Of a stretch of 64,000 bases of DNA, positions 20,331 through 35,300 are shown piece by piece. How positions within the stretch are numbered: the first letter of the stretch is position 1; every line of letters starts with the position of its first letter. The position numbers and the translations under genes were made by a program. The notes below the pieces were generated by a model, which saw nothing but the letters and a program-made list of their open reading frames with translations, was not told the origin of the DNA and did no database searches. Location of the stretch: contig NC_088301.1 of NCBI RefSeq assembly GCF_032854445.1, positions 33,590,402-33,654,401 of the forward strand. Reading direction: 5' to 3'. The stretch is from Liolophura sinensis (Eukaryota; Mollusca; Polyplacophora; Chitonida; Chitonidae).

Positions 20331-23300
20331 GTAAGATATTTTTATGAGATTTTGTACATTTGATGTTGCATGTAGGTGTGGTTGTCTTTATGGCTTATTA
20401 GTGGAATATTAAATGTAACAAATGAATGAATTTTATCAGTGTACCAGTAAAGCCTGGTTCTCATATATCAGCTGGATAACCATTAGTGACTGCTGGTTGA
20501 GTCTGCCAGGATTAGCAACTAAAGCGTTCTCATGATGTTGCAGACCAGCAATGACCGGGAACACATTTCAACTTCACAGGTCAATTATTACTGATGTTCA
20601 TGGTCGTCTACAGGCAGCAGGGACTGGTAGTGGGAGACTGCCAGGACCTATGAGAGTCAGGCTTAAAGGCATCAATGCAGATAACCTGAGCATCTTGTTT
20701 TGGCCAGGTAGCACTGTGAATCATCATGGAGATCCTGTCCTTTTGCATTGTGTGAGGCAACCCTTAAAAAAATTCATTGTTGGGCATATCCCAGCACCAT
20801 CAGAAAAAATAGGGTACTGGTAGTGTAGGTCTGCCGGGAATTCCTTTTTTCATGGCGAATTCAAAAGATACATATTTAAAAGAAATTAACGTTGACCAAA
20901 AACATAAAAAAATATACTTCTATTATAATCCCAATATTAACTCTAGAGTAGGGTCTTTTTTCGGATGGTCACTGAGGTTACACCCAATAAAAATAATGTT
21001 GAAATGACATTGGAAGAAAAAAACAGCCTATAATGAAGCCTTAGTTATTTTGAAAGATGGATGGGAATGGACCTAAAAAGACATGTGTTTGTTAACTCTA
21101 TGTATCAACCTTAAATCTGGAATTCTTACTAGGCCATGTGATACTCAGTGTTAGAGAAACTGGAAACATGATATCCCGTCACCCAAACCCACAGTCATAT
21201 GGCTTGAAGGCAAAGCACTGTCTTGTGACAAGAGTGGAAGCACATGCGTTTTCGAATCGCGGAAAGTTGTGCCTGTTTGGTTAAAATTGACAGCATAGGG
21301 GTGCTTTTGATTTTGCCAATGTGCACTATTTTACTTACTTTGAACTTCAATGTCTCAGTTATGCGGTATCAAAAAATAAAAAAAAAATTAAAATAATATA
21401 CTTATTAACTTTATATGAAATTTTCATTAATGCATATATATTTTGTGGAGTTATTTTTCTTAAAAAAAACAATAATAAATAGATTAGACATGAAAGAATG
21501 TAATAATTTTTTTTTCTTTTGTCATAAGCAAAATTTTCTCTAGAGAGTTTTATCTTTTTTAGCAATCAGTAATTATTATTTATTAGTCTGGCTGATTGGC
21601 CTTATGGTTTATGCTGTTTGTCCACTAGGCTTTGACTGCTAAGGTTGCAGATTTGAATCCGGCATCTCCTGGTTTGCCAGCTAATTTAAATTAGGAGGAA
21701 CATCAAGGGTGGTGAAGGGTAGTGGTTTCCCAAGGGTGTGTTTTCCTCCAACCATTAACTTGACTGCTGTCATAGAAGTGAAATATTTATGAATATGGCA
21801 CAGAACATCAGTGAAATGTAAACTCTTAGAAACATATTGGTTTTTTTGCAAAGCTGGGAGAAAATAATTACATTGCATATAGCCTTTTGATTACCCTATC
21901 CATGAATTACCATATGCACATAACACAGTTGTCCACATCTGAATTGCATTGTGGGAAAGCTGTGAAACTTATGTGTTGGCGAAGAAAGTATACAAAACCA
22001 CTGGTGCTAGTCTATCAGCAATAAATTAGTACTATATGGATGTGCTGAGAAGATTGTATGTAGTGCTGTGTGAAGTTCTGTCATGTTGCTGCTAGTTTTA
22101 TTATCCAGTGTTGCTATGCCAGTATACCTGCATGATGTGTACAGGCGTTGATATATGTATTATGCTCTATTCAATCAGGGTGGCTGTGAATACTAATCAA
22201 ACAAATAAACGAGCCAAGTAGCCTGTGTTAAACACATTGTATTTATTATTCGTGTGATTACAGAATTGCCCTGAACTCTTGTGGTGCAATAGTTACATCA
22301 CATACATGTAGCAAATGTACAGCCACATCATTATAGATGCATATACTGTATGTGAACCTGTAACACTTCAGTTATTTATTGTACTACACCAACAAAGTAA
22401 TTGGACACAGTTGAATAGCTTTGTAGCATAATTTATTCATGTGACAGTTTATTGGTGTCAAACTTTTGGGCATTAAATGTAATAGATTCCACAACAGGGT
22501 TTAACATCATGTAAAAACCTGATGTTACCTTATATTAGTGAAAAGAGAATATTAACTTGTACCTACCTTTCCTGACAAGGTCATTCTGGGTTGCATTTCA
22601 CAGTGCTGATATGTAATAACTGTAAATGCACTAGGTTGTTGACATTCTTGCCTGTAATAAACTTACATGCAGTGAGTAAACAATTTCAGAAGAACACTTC
22701 ACACTGTAAGGTTACATTTTGATCTTGGTATAGATGTCTATAGTGAGGCACATGATAATGGCTTTGTAGAATGTACATGTACAGAGCCTAATCAGGTCTC
22801 ATAAGGGCAGGGGGTGGAATCACCAGTGAAGGGCACCTCATTGTTGAATATTTTTATTTGCACACATTTTTAAGGGCTTACGTTCTTACGGTTGATCTCC
22901 ACCCCATCTGCACACCACAGTACGTACCTAGCCCGAAAATTCAGTCTAAGATATGGCTTGTATTTACTGATACGTGGAGAACTCTGCCATCCAGGATGAC
23001 GTGCAATGAGCATCACATTGTATCATAGCTACCCCAGGCCATCATTAAAAAGTTGTCTGTTACAGGTAACAAACCCTGTTTTTTGAAGTTGGGTCGGTCG
23101 GTCGACATTTTTTTGAAAGTAAATTGAAAGTAATTCCCGGCCCGCATAATCTGAATGCCCTATTGAATTATTGCGGGTCCAATTTTCGTCTCCTGAGTCA
23201 GGGCAAAACTTTATGATTTAAATGCTCTTTAAAAACTTTGTTGTTTTCATAACCAAGAAGTCAAATATTCCTTCTTGATTCTGGAGCCAACATCAAATTT

Positions 23301-26300
23301 GAGTAAATTTACGAACTTTAAGCCTAAGAAACTGAAGTTGAAAGGCATCCATTGCTTTCGCCACTGTGGGGAAGGGATGCCAATTTGCTTTCACCACACA
23401 GAAATTGTATTCGCCAAAACTAATGTGGTGAATGGCTAGTCAAAGCTTGGGGACTAAGTAAATAATCTTATAATGAATTCAGGCTGTTTCTTTTTCTTTT
23501 TTGACGCAAAGGGCACTTTGAGGGAACGGCAGCGTCCGGTAATCGAACACTGAGAAGGGCTAGATTAGGCCCTGAGTGACATGCAGGTTCAATAACAACA
23601 TGTTTTCCGCTGTTGCCTGATGACATGTTCTTACACCAGTAGTTAAGTCCGGGAACAAACATTGAAAAATATTACGCATTTTAGATAACATGGTCATGTA
23701 ATGCAGAGAGCTTTGATCAATGAAAAATGAAGGTCACATATTTAAATTAGTGACCATAATGCATACATGTTCATCATTCATTTCTATGCGTTATACATTG
23801 AGATTTTAGAGTTGCTGAAGTCAGGAATACATAAGGTATAGATTGATATGAGACACCAGTTGACATACATGTTTACACACAGGCACCATGATCAATCAAG
23901 ATCAGTTTTTTTTTTACTACAACAGGTACTAGTAATTTTGTTTTTCTTTTCCTTAGTACAGATAATTGACCATTCTAATTTGTATAGGCACAGAAATACA
24001 TACAAGTAATATAAATGAGTCAAGTGATTGTTTACTGCATGATAACAGGTGATACAGTAATCATGATAACAGGTGATACAGTAGATATATTTTTTAATCA
24101 AAGGCATTTGCACATTTTTATGCTTAGATACTACACTTTATTATTCTAAAAACGACTGCACCTCATCGGTTGCAAACATTTAAGTAGGAAAGGAAGTCTC
24201 AAGAATTGATCAAGCAGTTGTGTGCATTGCAAAACAAATTCATGTTTGCATAATGGACATACACAGTTTACATATTTGTAGTTTCATTTGCATTTATGAC
24301 CTGGAATATATGGATGTATGTCCATGCATGAACAGGGCACACAAATAGATCAAGGCTGTTGCTGAGCTGTTCATTAAACAGATTTGTTGATGTTAAATGG
24401 TTTGAGAGTCTGAAAAACAAAGAATAGTGCCCTACTTTCTCTGCCACATTTAAATGGATCACACATGATTAATTCTGTCATGGTGAATAAAATTTGAGAA
24501 GCAAAACAGCCTGTACAGTACATGTTCAGCTTCCCTAAAAATTTTGCCAAATCACCACTTGTTCACGTGTGGATGTTGTGTGAAGAAATCACACGATCAA
24601 AAAGTCTGTTGTATAAGACATTAGTGATTTTAAAAAGTCATTAAAGTTGTATAATGATTGATAGAGAAATTTAATCAATGCAATGTCTACATTAATTTCA
24701 GAGTGTTACTGGTTAAATAATTCACAACAGAATTAAAATTTAATGCACGACGTTCATTTATCACGATTGGGGAGTAATGTCAAGTCTATTAAGATGATTT
24801 CTAAAAGCGGCCTTTTCTGTGGCACAAATTGATAAGTTCATTTCCCAGGGGAATGTCTTGTGTGATAAAGGCTTTGAAAAATTTATAGCATACAGTACAC
24901 ATTTAAACATGTGCCTGTATTCGGAGGTGTCAGACTCGCATGGATTCATGGCCATTCCAAACTACATGTACGGTTGTTAAAATGTTTGTCAGCCAGAATA
25001 CAGTAAAATGTAATGGACGTGACTTCTACACAAGACCCTGTTTGCACTGTGATAAAATACATACACCTTAGTAAATACTGATAAAGTTCAAGTAGTTCAA
25101 TAAAGTATTTCCATGTCACATGTCATATGGCTTTGACCTGATGTAAATATAAACATGTAGTATGCTATATCAGATGACTTCTTTTATTAATACTTCTGAT
25201 GTTCTAGCATTAATTATACATGTATAAGGCACAGGCAACGGTTAAGAGTCCTGTAACAGATATGGGCGTTTTTATTGTTAACCCTGGATAGTCAGACTAA
25301 AGATAATATCTGCTCGCAAAGATTTTTTGTTCTTCTGATGATATGTACAACTGCTTCACAAACATTTTATTAAGATAACAGAGGTGCAACTTCTTCTAGG
25401 CTTAATCTTTTTGTGATTTTTTTAAATTTGAGAATGTTCCAAAACAACATCTCATGAATAAAAATTTAAAACCTAAATATCATGATTATATTGTTTATTT
25501 TTAAGTCTAAAGTATATTCTATTTGCCAATACATTAGGCATTTTATTTTACCATTTAATGTGTTGAGTATTAAAAAAAAACATTCAAATTCTTGTTTGCT
25601 AACACTTAACAGTTGTTATAAAAATTCAACACTTTTATGGAGGAGTAAACAGGTTATGTAGTAAAAGTGACAGAATTAGATGGTTTTATAGTACACATGT
25701 TTGATGCCAATGTCGATCGTATATAAGGCTACATGAGTTATTGTGTAAATATTCAGTTTATTGTTTCTGGTCTAATAAAAAGAGATAATACGTGGTATAT
25801 ATGTATAGTCTTATTCACTCTGTCTGTCCTTAACTTTGCTCTTAAAGCTGTTGATTAACATGGCTGAATGGTTATCCCAGTGTCTTGTGTTCTGTAATTG
25901 AGTACAGTGATATTTCTGCTGTGTGCCTCATAAAGCAAAAGCTTATCACTAATGCACCAATCACTGCAAATGGAAATTATAATATTTGTTCTACAGTTGG
26001 CTCAGTTGGTTAGCACGATAGCGCAGCGTAATGACCGATGAGCCTCCCACCAATGCGGTCGCTGTGAGTTCAAGTCCAACTCATGCTGGCTTCCTCTCCA
26101 GCTGACTACGGGATTGTCTGTCAGCAACCCGCGGATCATCATGAGTTTATCGCAGGCTCTGCCCGGTTTCTTCCCACCATAATGTTGCCCGTTGTGGTAT
26201 AAGTGAAATATTCTTAAGTGTGGCATAAAACATCAATCAAATAAACAAATAAATTCTTAGACAAAGGTCCTCCTAAAATGATCAAATTATGGGATATCAT

Positions 26301-29300
26301 TCTCTCTGCTCACAACATTCAATGACAATCATAATGATGGATCATAATGTTGCAGCACAAACTAATATTTGTAACAAATGCCGCTATTACCACTGGCATA
26401 ATTGGTATTTTTTCCTGATTTTTTTAATTCATTAGATGATAAAAATGAAAGTTACAAAAGTCTTAATTATCTGTATATTGCCTTTGTTTTAACAAATTCT
26501 GAAGTATCTTTGTAGAAGTAGTAGTTGTATTTGTATTCTGCATGCACAGGTCAGTGGATTTTGAATTTCCATGTTTTTTTATGGGGGTGAGGGTGGTAAA
26601 TATGTTAAATGAAAACAGATTGGTTATAATACTTTAATAATTATTTGTATTGCGAGAAATTATTTCTATAAATTATTTGTATCTTACATAATGACTGATA
26701 AGATTTAATTTATTGTGGTACATTGTAGGTTTGTCTTGATGTACATGTATATGAAGTTAGAAAATACATTTATGTGTACAGTATTTGTACATTTTGTTAT
26801 GGAAAAACACAGCTTGTGGGAAATTTTGGAGTTATTGATTTATGTGTGGGGTGATTTAATTAGAACAGTATTTTGATATTAGGGAAAACTTTTTTGCTTT
26901 ATAATCTGTTAGATACTAACACAGGAATCAATTTTACCATAAATCATTTGCGTACTTTTTGTACGATTTACAATAGATTCTTTTGGAGCAAGCTGGGAAA
27001 GTGCCAAAAGTGCAGAATAAATCTACTCTTTCACTCCAATAGCCTATAAATTATAGATGCGAACTTACAACTTTAGTGAAGTAAAAGTTTAAACTGACGT
27101 ACAGTTTAAATTTTTCATTTTATTGTATGGCATCTGAACCTTGAAGTAGAATTTTTGCAGCGAGGTAACCTGATACAGAGAACTATGTATAAAAGCCATG
27201 AAAGAAGCTACCTTTTGTAGTTTGTATCACACAAGTGTGCTGTTCAAATAAATTTCTTACTGTGTAATCTTTTCTTGTGTATACATCCCTATAGTATTAT
27301 CATCCACAATAGGCTATCAAGCATAAGATCATTAAGAAGTTTACAAGTCTGTTGCTGAAATAACTCACTTCATGTTGAAAACCCTGTCAAAATTTATACA
27401 TACTTATGCTATGAATGTTTAGCCTTGACACCTCCTATAGGTTATAAAAAATATAACCAAAGGGTGGCAGGTTTAAAGTTTTTCCAAAAAAAGGTAGCTG
27501 TGCTTTAATTTCACTGTCTAAATTCAATAAAATGATTCATTAATTAAACTTCTAGAATTTCTTCTTAGCTGTTTGATTAAGCCATCTTTTAGTGCCAAAA
27601 GTTGACTTTCCCAACTTTCCCAGTCCAATATGTTGGAATTTGGCCACATTTCTTTTTGGCCTACAACTTGTTAAGAAGTATTCAACATCTTTTTTTTCTG
27701 TACATTGATTTTAACTTAGTTATAAGGAATAGAACCTCTGAGTTGTGTTGCAGTAATTGAATAGTTAGTTTTGAAATTATAAGTGATGTTTCGTCAATAA
27801 ATCCATGATTTGAGGAGAATCATAATGGTCGATCAATTTTTGTGCATCTTGGGATGAGCAGCTTTAATTACATTAAGCTATAGTGGAATAAAACCTGTCG
27901 TAATTCATGCTTGCATTGATATTTAACACAATGCCACTAGATAGCTCAGGACAGTCTGAATACAATTTTTTGTTGAAATTTGGCTGTTGAACGCAACACA
28001 ATTAACCTCTGTCTCTTGAGAAATCCTTCTATATCTTTGAGGGGGGCGGATGTTGGTGGGGGGGGGGGCTCCTACATGTAATGTTGCTGGGTCATGCAGG
28101 CAGGAAAAGGGTTTAAGGAATCAGATTAGAAGCAGGCCTTGATAGATCTGTGACAGAAGAAGTTTCGGATTGAACTGGTAACATGGGTACTTGTGCTACG
28201 TTGTGTGGCACTTTACATACCATGGAGGACAATATGAGCTGGCTGCTGCTGAGGTGTTTGGAACCATCTCAGGTAAATTTTACTCGTCAGAGGACTTGAT
28301 GGATGCAGAAGAAACCTGCTCTTGGGAGACAGTGTTAGATACCTGTGGAGACGGTTGAATTGCAGTGACATGAATGGGCATGGACTTTCTTGGTTTTCAT
28401 TGTTCTGTTTTTTTTTCTTCAGGTTACACATCGCACAACAGATCAGGTTATGGTATTAAAGATGAATACGTCCTTCAGCAACAGGCCCAACATGTTGCGA
28501 GAAGTGCAACTAATGAACAGAATGTCACACCCAAATATTCTCAAGTAAGTCGAACCTTTTTCTTTGCTTGTTTTCCTTTTACAATCGCTTACATGCATTC
28601 TAGAGTTTTCTCTGGTCATACAGCAAATGTTGACTGGGACTTCCTTTTGTGAATCCAATTAGTGGATCCTTAGCTAAAATACCCCAATCAGTAGCACAAT
28701 CAACAGTGTTATTTGCATGTTGAAAGTGTCACAATGATAGTCTATAGTGCTTGAAGTTGTAGACGTGTCTAAATTTTTATTTCAGAAATTAGATATGAGT
28801 AAAAGGTGTATCCAACTGAGAATAGAAGAGTCATTGCTGATGAATTATGACCATATTTTATTACAAAACTGTACATATAATATACTTGTACTTTGGTGTG
28901 GAGATCAGTGAAATAGTGAATGGTCAAGTGTAAAGTCCTGTGCAAAATATGCCATAGATCCACCCTACATGTACTTTATTGTCTACGGGAAAGCTTTCAA
29001 CAACATAATATGAAATTTCTACAAACATCTGGTCAGTGTTACTACCAGTTTATACATCATGCAGGGCGTTCATTATCTTCTTGGGTAGAAGACAACAGAG
29101 AATTAAATGAAGTAAATAAGAGTTTTGAACTGAAAAATTCTGAATTTGTTTTGGCAATATGCGATATCTCAAATAATACTACATGTATTACATGGTGTTG
29201 CATATACATGTATGTAAAGCACAATAGCATAAAGGGTATGTTTCTTTGTTGATGCATGTTATTGTTGATTAGTTTCATATATATGTGTCTCCTACTGACA

Positions 29301-32300
29301 GTCTCTTTTACAGCCTCGCTACCAAATCTAAGTTTACAAAAGTAGCAAGCTCCAGGTGGGCAGTAACCACCTGTTAATGACCCTCTCTATATGCATACTA
29401 CTATTTCAAATTTGAATACAAGGGTTACATTCTTTTTTCTTTGACAAGTACATGTATACATGTGTGGAAGCATCTGTACAGCTATGATTGTACCAGTTGG
29501 ACCAGTTATGTTATGCAGCTTGTACCCTGTTCATGCATCTTTGTAGACTGTTTTACGTGCACATTATTTGTGTTCAACTGTAACTCTCCCTGTACTATAC
29601 CCAGGCAATTTTGAATCTGCACTGCAGCCAAACACCCACACACATACACCTGCTAACGGTTTGTTTTCTGTAAAGGTGTCTAGCCAGGGTTGTTTACCAA
29701 AAGTACATCTGCAGGTATTTTTCCTTCGTGTTTGTGGTGCCTGATAGCCACGGGCTTGGTGCTTACCTCCAGCTTAGCAGCCTAAGTCTTTTATAAGGGC
29801 ATTGTGCATGAAATAAGGGAAATACTTCAGGTGGTGACAAATAAGAGGTACATTAAATATACATGTACACCTTTGGTCCAGTTATGTTTGAGACGTTATT
29901 TTTCTGTGACATCTGTGGCACATGTATGTCAGTGCAGACACAGAAATGCTTGTACATAGACAATTAACAAAATGACTTCAGCGGTATTGATTTCATCATT
30001 GTTTGTGCAAAACCTTTAATGAACATCATCACTAAGTAATCTAGTATGATTCTTCTGTGAAAAGGTCTTTAGTTGTGTTGACACTATCAAGTCATTGCAG
30101 ACCTAAGGCCTTGGCTAGATGAGGTAGCATGTTCAGATCTGGCTTCTGTTGGTTTTGCAACTGTTTTGTGTTATATGGTAAGCAGGTTTTTCAGGTGTTG
30201 TGGTTCCCCACTCAGTCCTACTAGTTCTGCCTACTGTTTGTCTTGCCATAATTCTGACTTAGCTTGTCAATATATAAGTACATGTCAACTATTCTGTAGT
30301 TTATAGAACAGCTGTCTTCTTGGTTAAAGAACAATTACAGGCCCGTGAATTTGCAAAGCTAGTATCTTTTACTAAAGATGTTAACCTGAAATTTGTACAG
30401 GAACATAATACAGTACATGTGTATAGATTTGCCATCATTACTTAGGGTTGGATTAATGAGTAGATAATTTAAATCATGTTAATTGAATAAAAAAGTGATT
30501 GTGACTTGATGCTACTGTAACAGTATTGCAGCTGTACCAATAAATTCTATTGAGGCCTTGTATCAAGAAGCTGACATTCCTGGTCGTGTATGTACATGTA
30601 CTCAGTTTGAGTTCTTATTAGGTGTTATTTCAATGTATAGTCTTGGTATTTATGAAATATTTTCTAGGCTTATAATGACAAGTCTTACATGAATGTAGCA
30701 CAGGTATTAATGCTTTTAGATAAAGCAGATCAAATAAACACAGGTGTTTTTAACTGCTGCATATAGGGAGAAGTGAACTTTCTTCCAAAGATATTAATCA
30801 TAGTGTGTTTTGTTTCTATGGTAACAATCAATAAACATCATATAGTAGATCTAAAAATAGATATCATCCCCTCTTTCAGAATTTAGTATTCTCTGTCATG
30901 TGATCATTGGAAGAGTTTAGGACATAACCAAAGAAGAGTGGATCGAGCAGATTGTTAATGATTGGGGCACTAAGTTCTCATTAATACTATTAAAGGTTCT
31001 GTTTTATTGACTAGTTACTAGTTCCAGGTTTCTAGAGGCTCTTATTAAATGAAAAGCATCACATTGTGTACATATATGTAATGTTCATGTGTTTTTCATA
31101 TATACATGTGTAACTCTAAACTCCTTCTTCGATTTATACTCTAACTTATATTTTCTTATTTATAACTTCTCAGATTGTCATATTCATAGATAAAACGTGC
31201 AGGTACCATTCTTCTGGTCCTTATTTTTTTTCTTTAACCAATGTCTAAAATGAGCTGTTGCCATAGAGATCGGTGACAGACTTTACTCATTAACCAGGCT
31301 TTTATGATGTGTACAGATTGGGAAGAAGTTGAACCTACTTTAATTTCATTATCCTGGTTATTTGAGCTATATTTTGTGACAGTCTTGTATAAAACGAGAT
31401 ATCTTTTGAACTGTTCAAACTGAAGCTTGTTTTGAAGCTTGTGCCACATATACATCTACAGAAATATGCTATTATATTGCATTGACATTGACCAATTTTT
31501 CAAGTCTGTGTCTCTGCCTCCATTTTCTTCTAATCAAACTCCCTTTTGCTATTGTGCTTTTGGTTGAGGGATAAACTCACATGGTATTTTGTTAATTTTC
31601 ATTTTATATGTTTTATCATTGTGTGAAGAAATTATGAATAAAGAATAGATTTGTTAACCATGGAGGTGTCAGATCCAACATATACCTCAACATAAACATA
31701 TGGTTTAGGGCTACAGTCTTATGTGCTAAGATTTTAGATTAGCAGTAATACAATTTAGTTTACACCTGTATATCTTCCATAGAATGCAACAGGTAAGGAA
31801 TATCCAGATATCTGAATGTGCAAGAATATTTGCGAATGCATTATTTCCTATTTTCAATACAACAACTTGAAGTTTAACAGCTACGATTCATGATCTGCGT
31901 TTTGAAATATATTGAGTTTGTCAAAGGCAAAGAGAGAAAATAGTCGCCATGCTCTTTCATGATTCCGTTTTGGTACCAAACTTAAGTATAATTATATTTT
32001 TGTGGGTGAAATTTTACTGAAAATGGTTTCCAACTACAAAATTTTAAACTCAATTTTACAAACTGAATATCGTTTCATAAATACATCATGTATGAATCCC
32101 TGATAAATGGGCATATAAGTAGTAATGATGGGCCTTCTACAATTCATGTACATGTCAGTGTTATAAATATCATGCAGAGTTTGATGTATTCTAACTTATC
32201 TAGTTTTTGTATTGCATCACCTTTTCACACAAGACTCCATTTGGTTGACTTTGTCTTTCTGGAAACAACAACAATAAAACATATTATAGATTAACATTGC

Positions 32301-35300
32301 CTTAACCTATTTCTTTTCTTTCTTTTTTTTTTTTCAATGTTGGGTTTAAATTCTGGATTTCTTCTGTCCAGCTTTAAGTGTGCAAACTTTCAATTAACAG
32401 TCCCTTTGTGAACCAAGTTTAGCATTTGGTGTTAATAAAAGGATATTGTTAATGCTTTAGCCTTTGTATGCCTGCCCATGTAACATGGATTATAATACTG
32501 TTATTTCAAATTTCGATGACTGGGACAAGTACATCCAGACTGACCTCTCCTGTCCTAAATCCATTCATCTATATCTGTACAATATTACCCAGCTCTTGGG
32601 GTCACTGATACCTGTGAACACAAGAATGTATTTTGTGCTCCCAGCATACACACATTGAGAATGTATCCTCAGTGGGTCAGAGTACACATTCTTTTTTTTT
32701 TGGCTTGAGTGTCAACATTGACTTTGCAGTGATAGACACAGAAAAATTTTAAGCTGATTTTATGTCAACAGTGATCCCTGAGGCATTCTGTTTTCTTGAG
32801 GACATGCTCGTGAAGGCTTGACCATACATGTATAGCTTCTTGTACAGCATCATTATAGCCTTTATAGGAGATTTCCATTGAAATATGGAACTTCAAACTG
32901 GGCAGTTTCATCCATTTTTATGTCATGCTCTGAGCAAAGTACTGCATGTATTGGAATGAATGTTAAGGTGAATTTTACCAGTTGCGTCTCAAAAAGTACT
33001 GCATGTATTGAGCTTGCATTTTGCATACATGTAAAACACAATAACATAAAGGGTATGCACCATGGTAAATTGGGGGCCTTTGTGGATGAGTGGGTAGCTC
33101 CCCAGTGTGGCAGAATGTGTGGCTCTCACCAATATGATTGCTGTGAGCTGAAGTCCAGTTCATGCTGGATTTCTCTCTGGTTATATGTTGGAAAGTGTGC
33201 TGGTAGCGTGCAGATGGTGGTGGGTTCCCTCCAGGTTCAGCTTGGTTTCTTCCCGCCCTAAGGCTTGTCGCTGGCTTATAAATGAAGTATTCTAGAGTAC
33301 AGGGTAAAATCAAATAATCAAATTAAAAGATGGAAGATGCTGTGCAAAGTTAGGAACAAATGAACATGATGTTACGTGAAAGTCAGCTGGTGGACATGTA
33401 AATCTTAAAGAATAAATCAGTTTCTATCATATAATTTTCTTCTTTTCTGACCCGGGCTCTGGCGGGTTTCCACTCGCCATAATACTGGCTGCCGTCATAT
33501 AAGTGAAATATTCTTGAGTACGGCATAAAACACCAATGAAATAAATTAATCAAAATTCATGTCTTTTGTTTGTGAGAATCAATACTAAGGTAAATGCTAA
33601 GGGTGGTATCTCATAATTGAGCTGAGATTTGGCTTACAGGTAAAGAATAGTAACATGAAGAGGATGTTTCATCATTTCAGTCTTTTATGTACATGTAATT
33701 TCTGCAAATTGCAAAATTATACCTCTCTTTTTGGTTATAAGAATCTATCTGAAGCCTGATAACTTAGGCAGGCAGGGGATAACTGTTGCTTTTGCATTAC
33801 AAGTACTTCTAGAGTGCTTGTTTTAATGGCAAACTGTTGAAACTTTACAATTGTAAAACATAATACTAGTATGTCTCTCTCTCATAAGTTACATTCATAT
33901 GTTCATATACCCTTGCAAACAGTATGTAAGCCTATATGTTGTTTTTGAATGAGTGTTCTGATCTCGCCTCACCTGGCATACAGGTATACTGGTGTTAAGT
34001 GGAGAAATGTATTTCAGGGTATTTCACAACATGTGCAAAGTAGACAAATTTACTTATCTCGGTAGTAGTAATTCACATTCAAGAGGCTATACCTTGTGCC
34101 CTGATGACCTAGGGCCACTAGGGTACCCTTTGAATTGAACAGTCTCCAAACCCTAACCTACTTGTTGGGCCTAGGTCAGATGTGTTTGCCCAGGGACTAA
34201 TGTGTACATGTTGAGATATTAAATGACAAAGGTTTGATCTGTTGGAGCAATGCAGATCCATGGCACTTCTTCCTATAGTTTTGTCAAAGATGATGGTCAT
34301 GCTGTAAATTCAAGAATTTCGTCTTTGTACGAAATCTTCTGATTTTGACTAGTATGCATGCTAAAGAGTTGAAGATATACACGATACTTTTTATTATTTA
34401 TATTTGGGCAATATAATTATCAGGACATGTTTAAGGAATGTTTTTATCTGTGTGTCTATGCAGACTGTCACTTGCAAATAACATGACTTCATGTTGCATG
34501 GCGCAGGAATGTTTACTATACATTATTATGACATCATCGTAGGAAGCTCAGATATGAAACAAGATGTTCATTTTTTTTTCTGTCATGGCGTCAGTGTAGA
34601 ATACTAAAATGTATTAGTGAGAGTGGTATCTAACTTTGTGAAAATTCATTTTTTCAGTGAAGGAAGTCCTAATATATCATCCTTATATGAATAATAAAAT
34701 ATGTTATTATCTACCAATTCCTCCTAGAAGTGAGGCACTAAAAGTTACTTCACCATTCTAGTTCCTCTGTACTCAGGCAGTGATTTGACCAGCACATTAC
34801 TATGGATTCCCTGATGATACCATTATTCCATATCTTATTCATGTATTCCTGTCTATCCTCTCACAATTATGCAATTGTAAATTATGGTCTAATTTTATCG
34901 TCTATTCTGTATAATTCCCAGATGAAAATTTCACTAGGAACCTTTTTGACTTTCTCTTCACATTTCTTGGCATGATGCCCAAGTAATTGAGTGGTATTCA
35001 TATAACCTGAGTTTTTTCTTGTTTTTTTCTGTTTGTGTCTTACGACCTTAAATTCCAAAAGCTCTGAGCCATGAAATTCAAACTTAATTAGGATGCGAAA
35101 TTTCAAATATTAGAATTCTGAATTTTGTTTTTGTACTAGTTTAAAATGTAGCATATGGTGAAGGATTGTAGGACTAATTTCAAAAGATTTTAAATTGACT
35201 TACAGTTACTTTGAAAGCATTTACTATGTGGATTGTATCTCCAAGATTATGTTGTGTGCTTGTTGACCTAGGATGTCAGTGTGTGGTCAGAAAAGGACTA

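Larger units (their letters stand above)
20331..28422 (+). other. TESK intron 1, about 8.1 kb
   Basis: Canonical ends. AT-rich, with a diverged SINE near 21.6 kb, a SINE at 26.0 kb, a short tandem repeat at 24.04 kb and a G-rich tract at 28.04 kb. No further exon recognised. Confidence 0.7.

Noticed and set aside
20448-20823. GC-richer patch with a 90-codon frame after TESK exon 1
   Set aside because: No recognised domain; starts with a GCCTGGTTCTCATAT-like sequence that could be an old transposon end, but I could not find a matching second end.
28374-28652. Open frame of 92 codons over TESK exon 2
   Set aside because: Wrong frame; the real exon is 28423-28544 in another frame, giving the conserved VMVLK and LREVQLMNR motifs.
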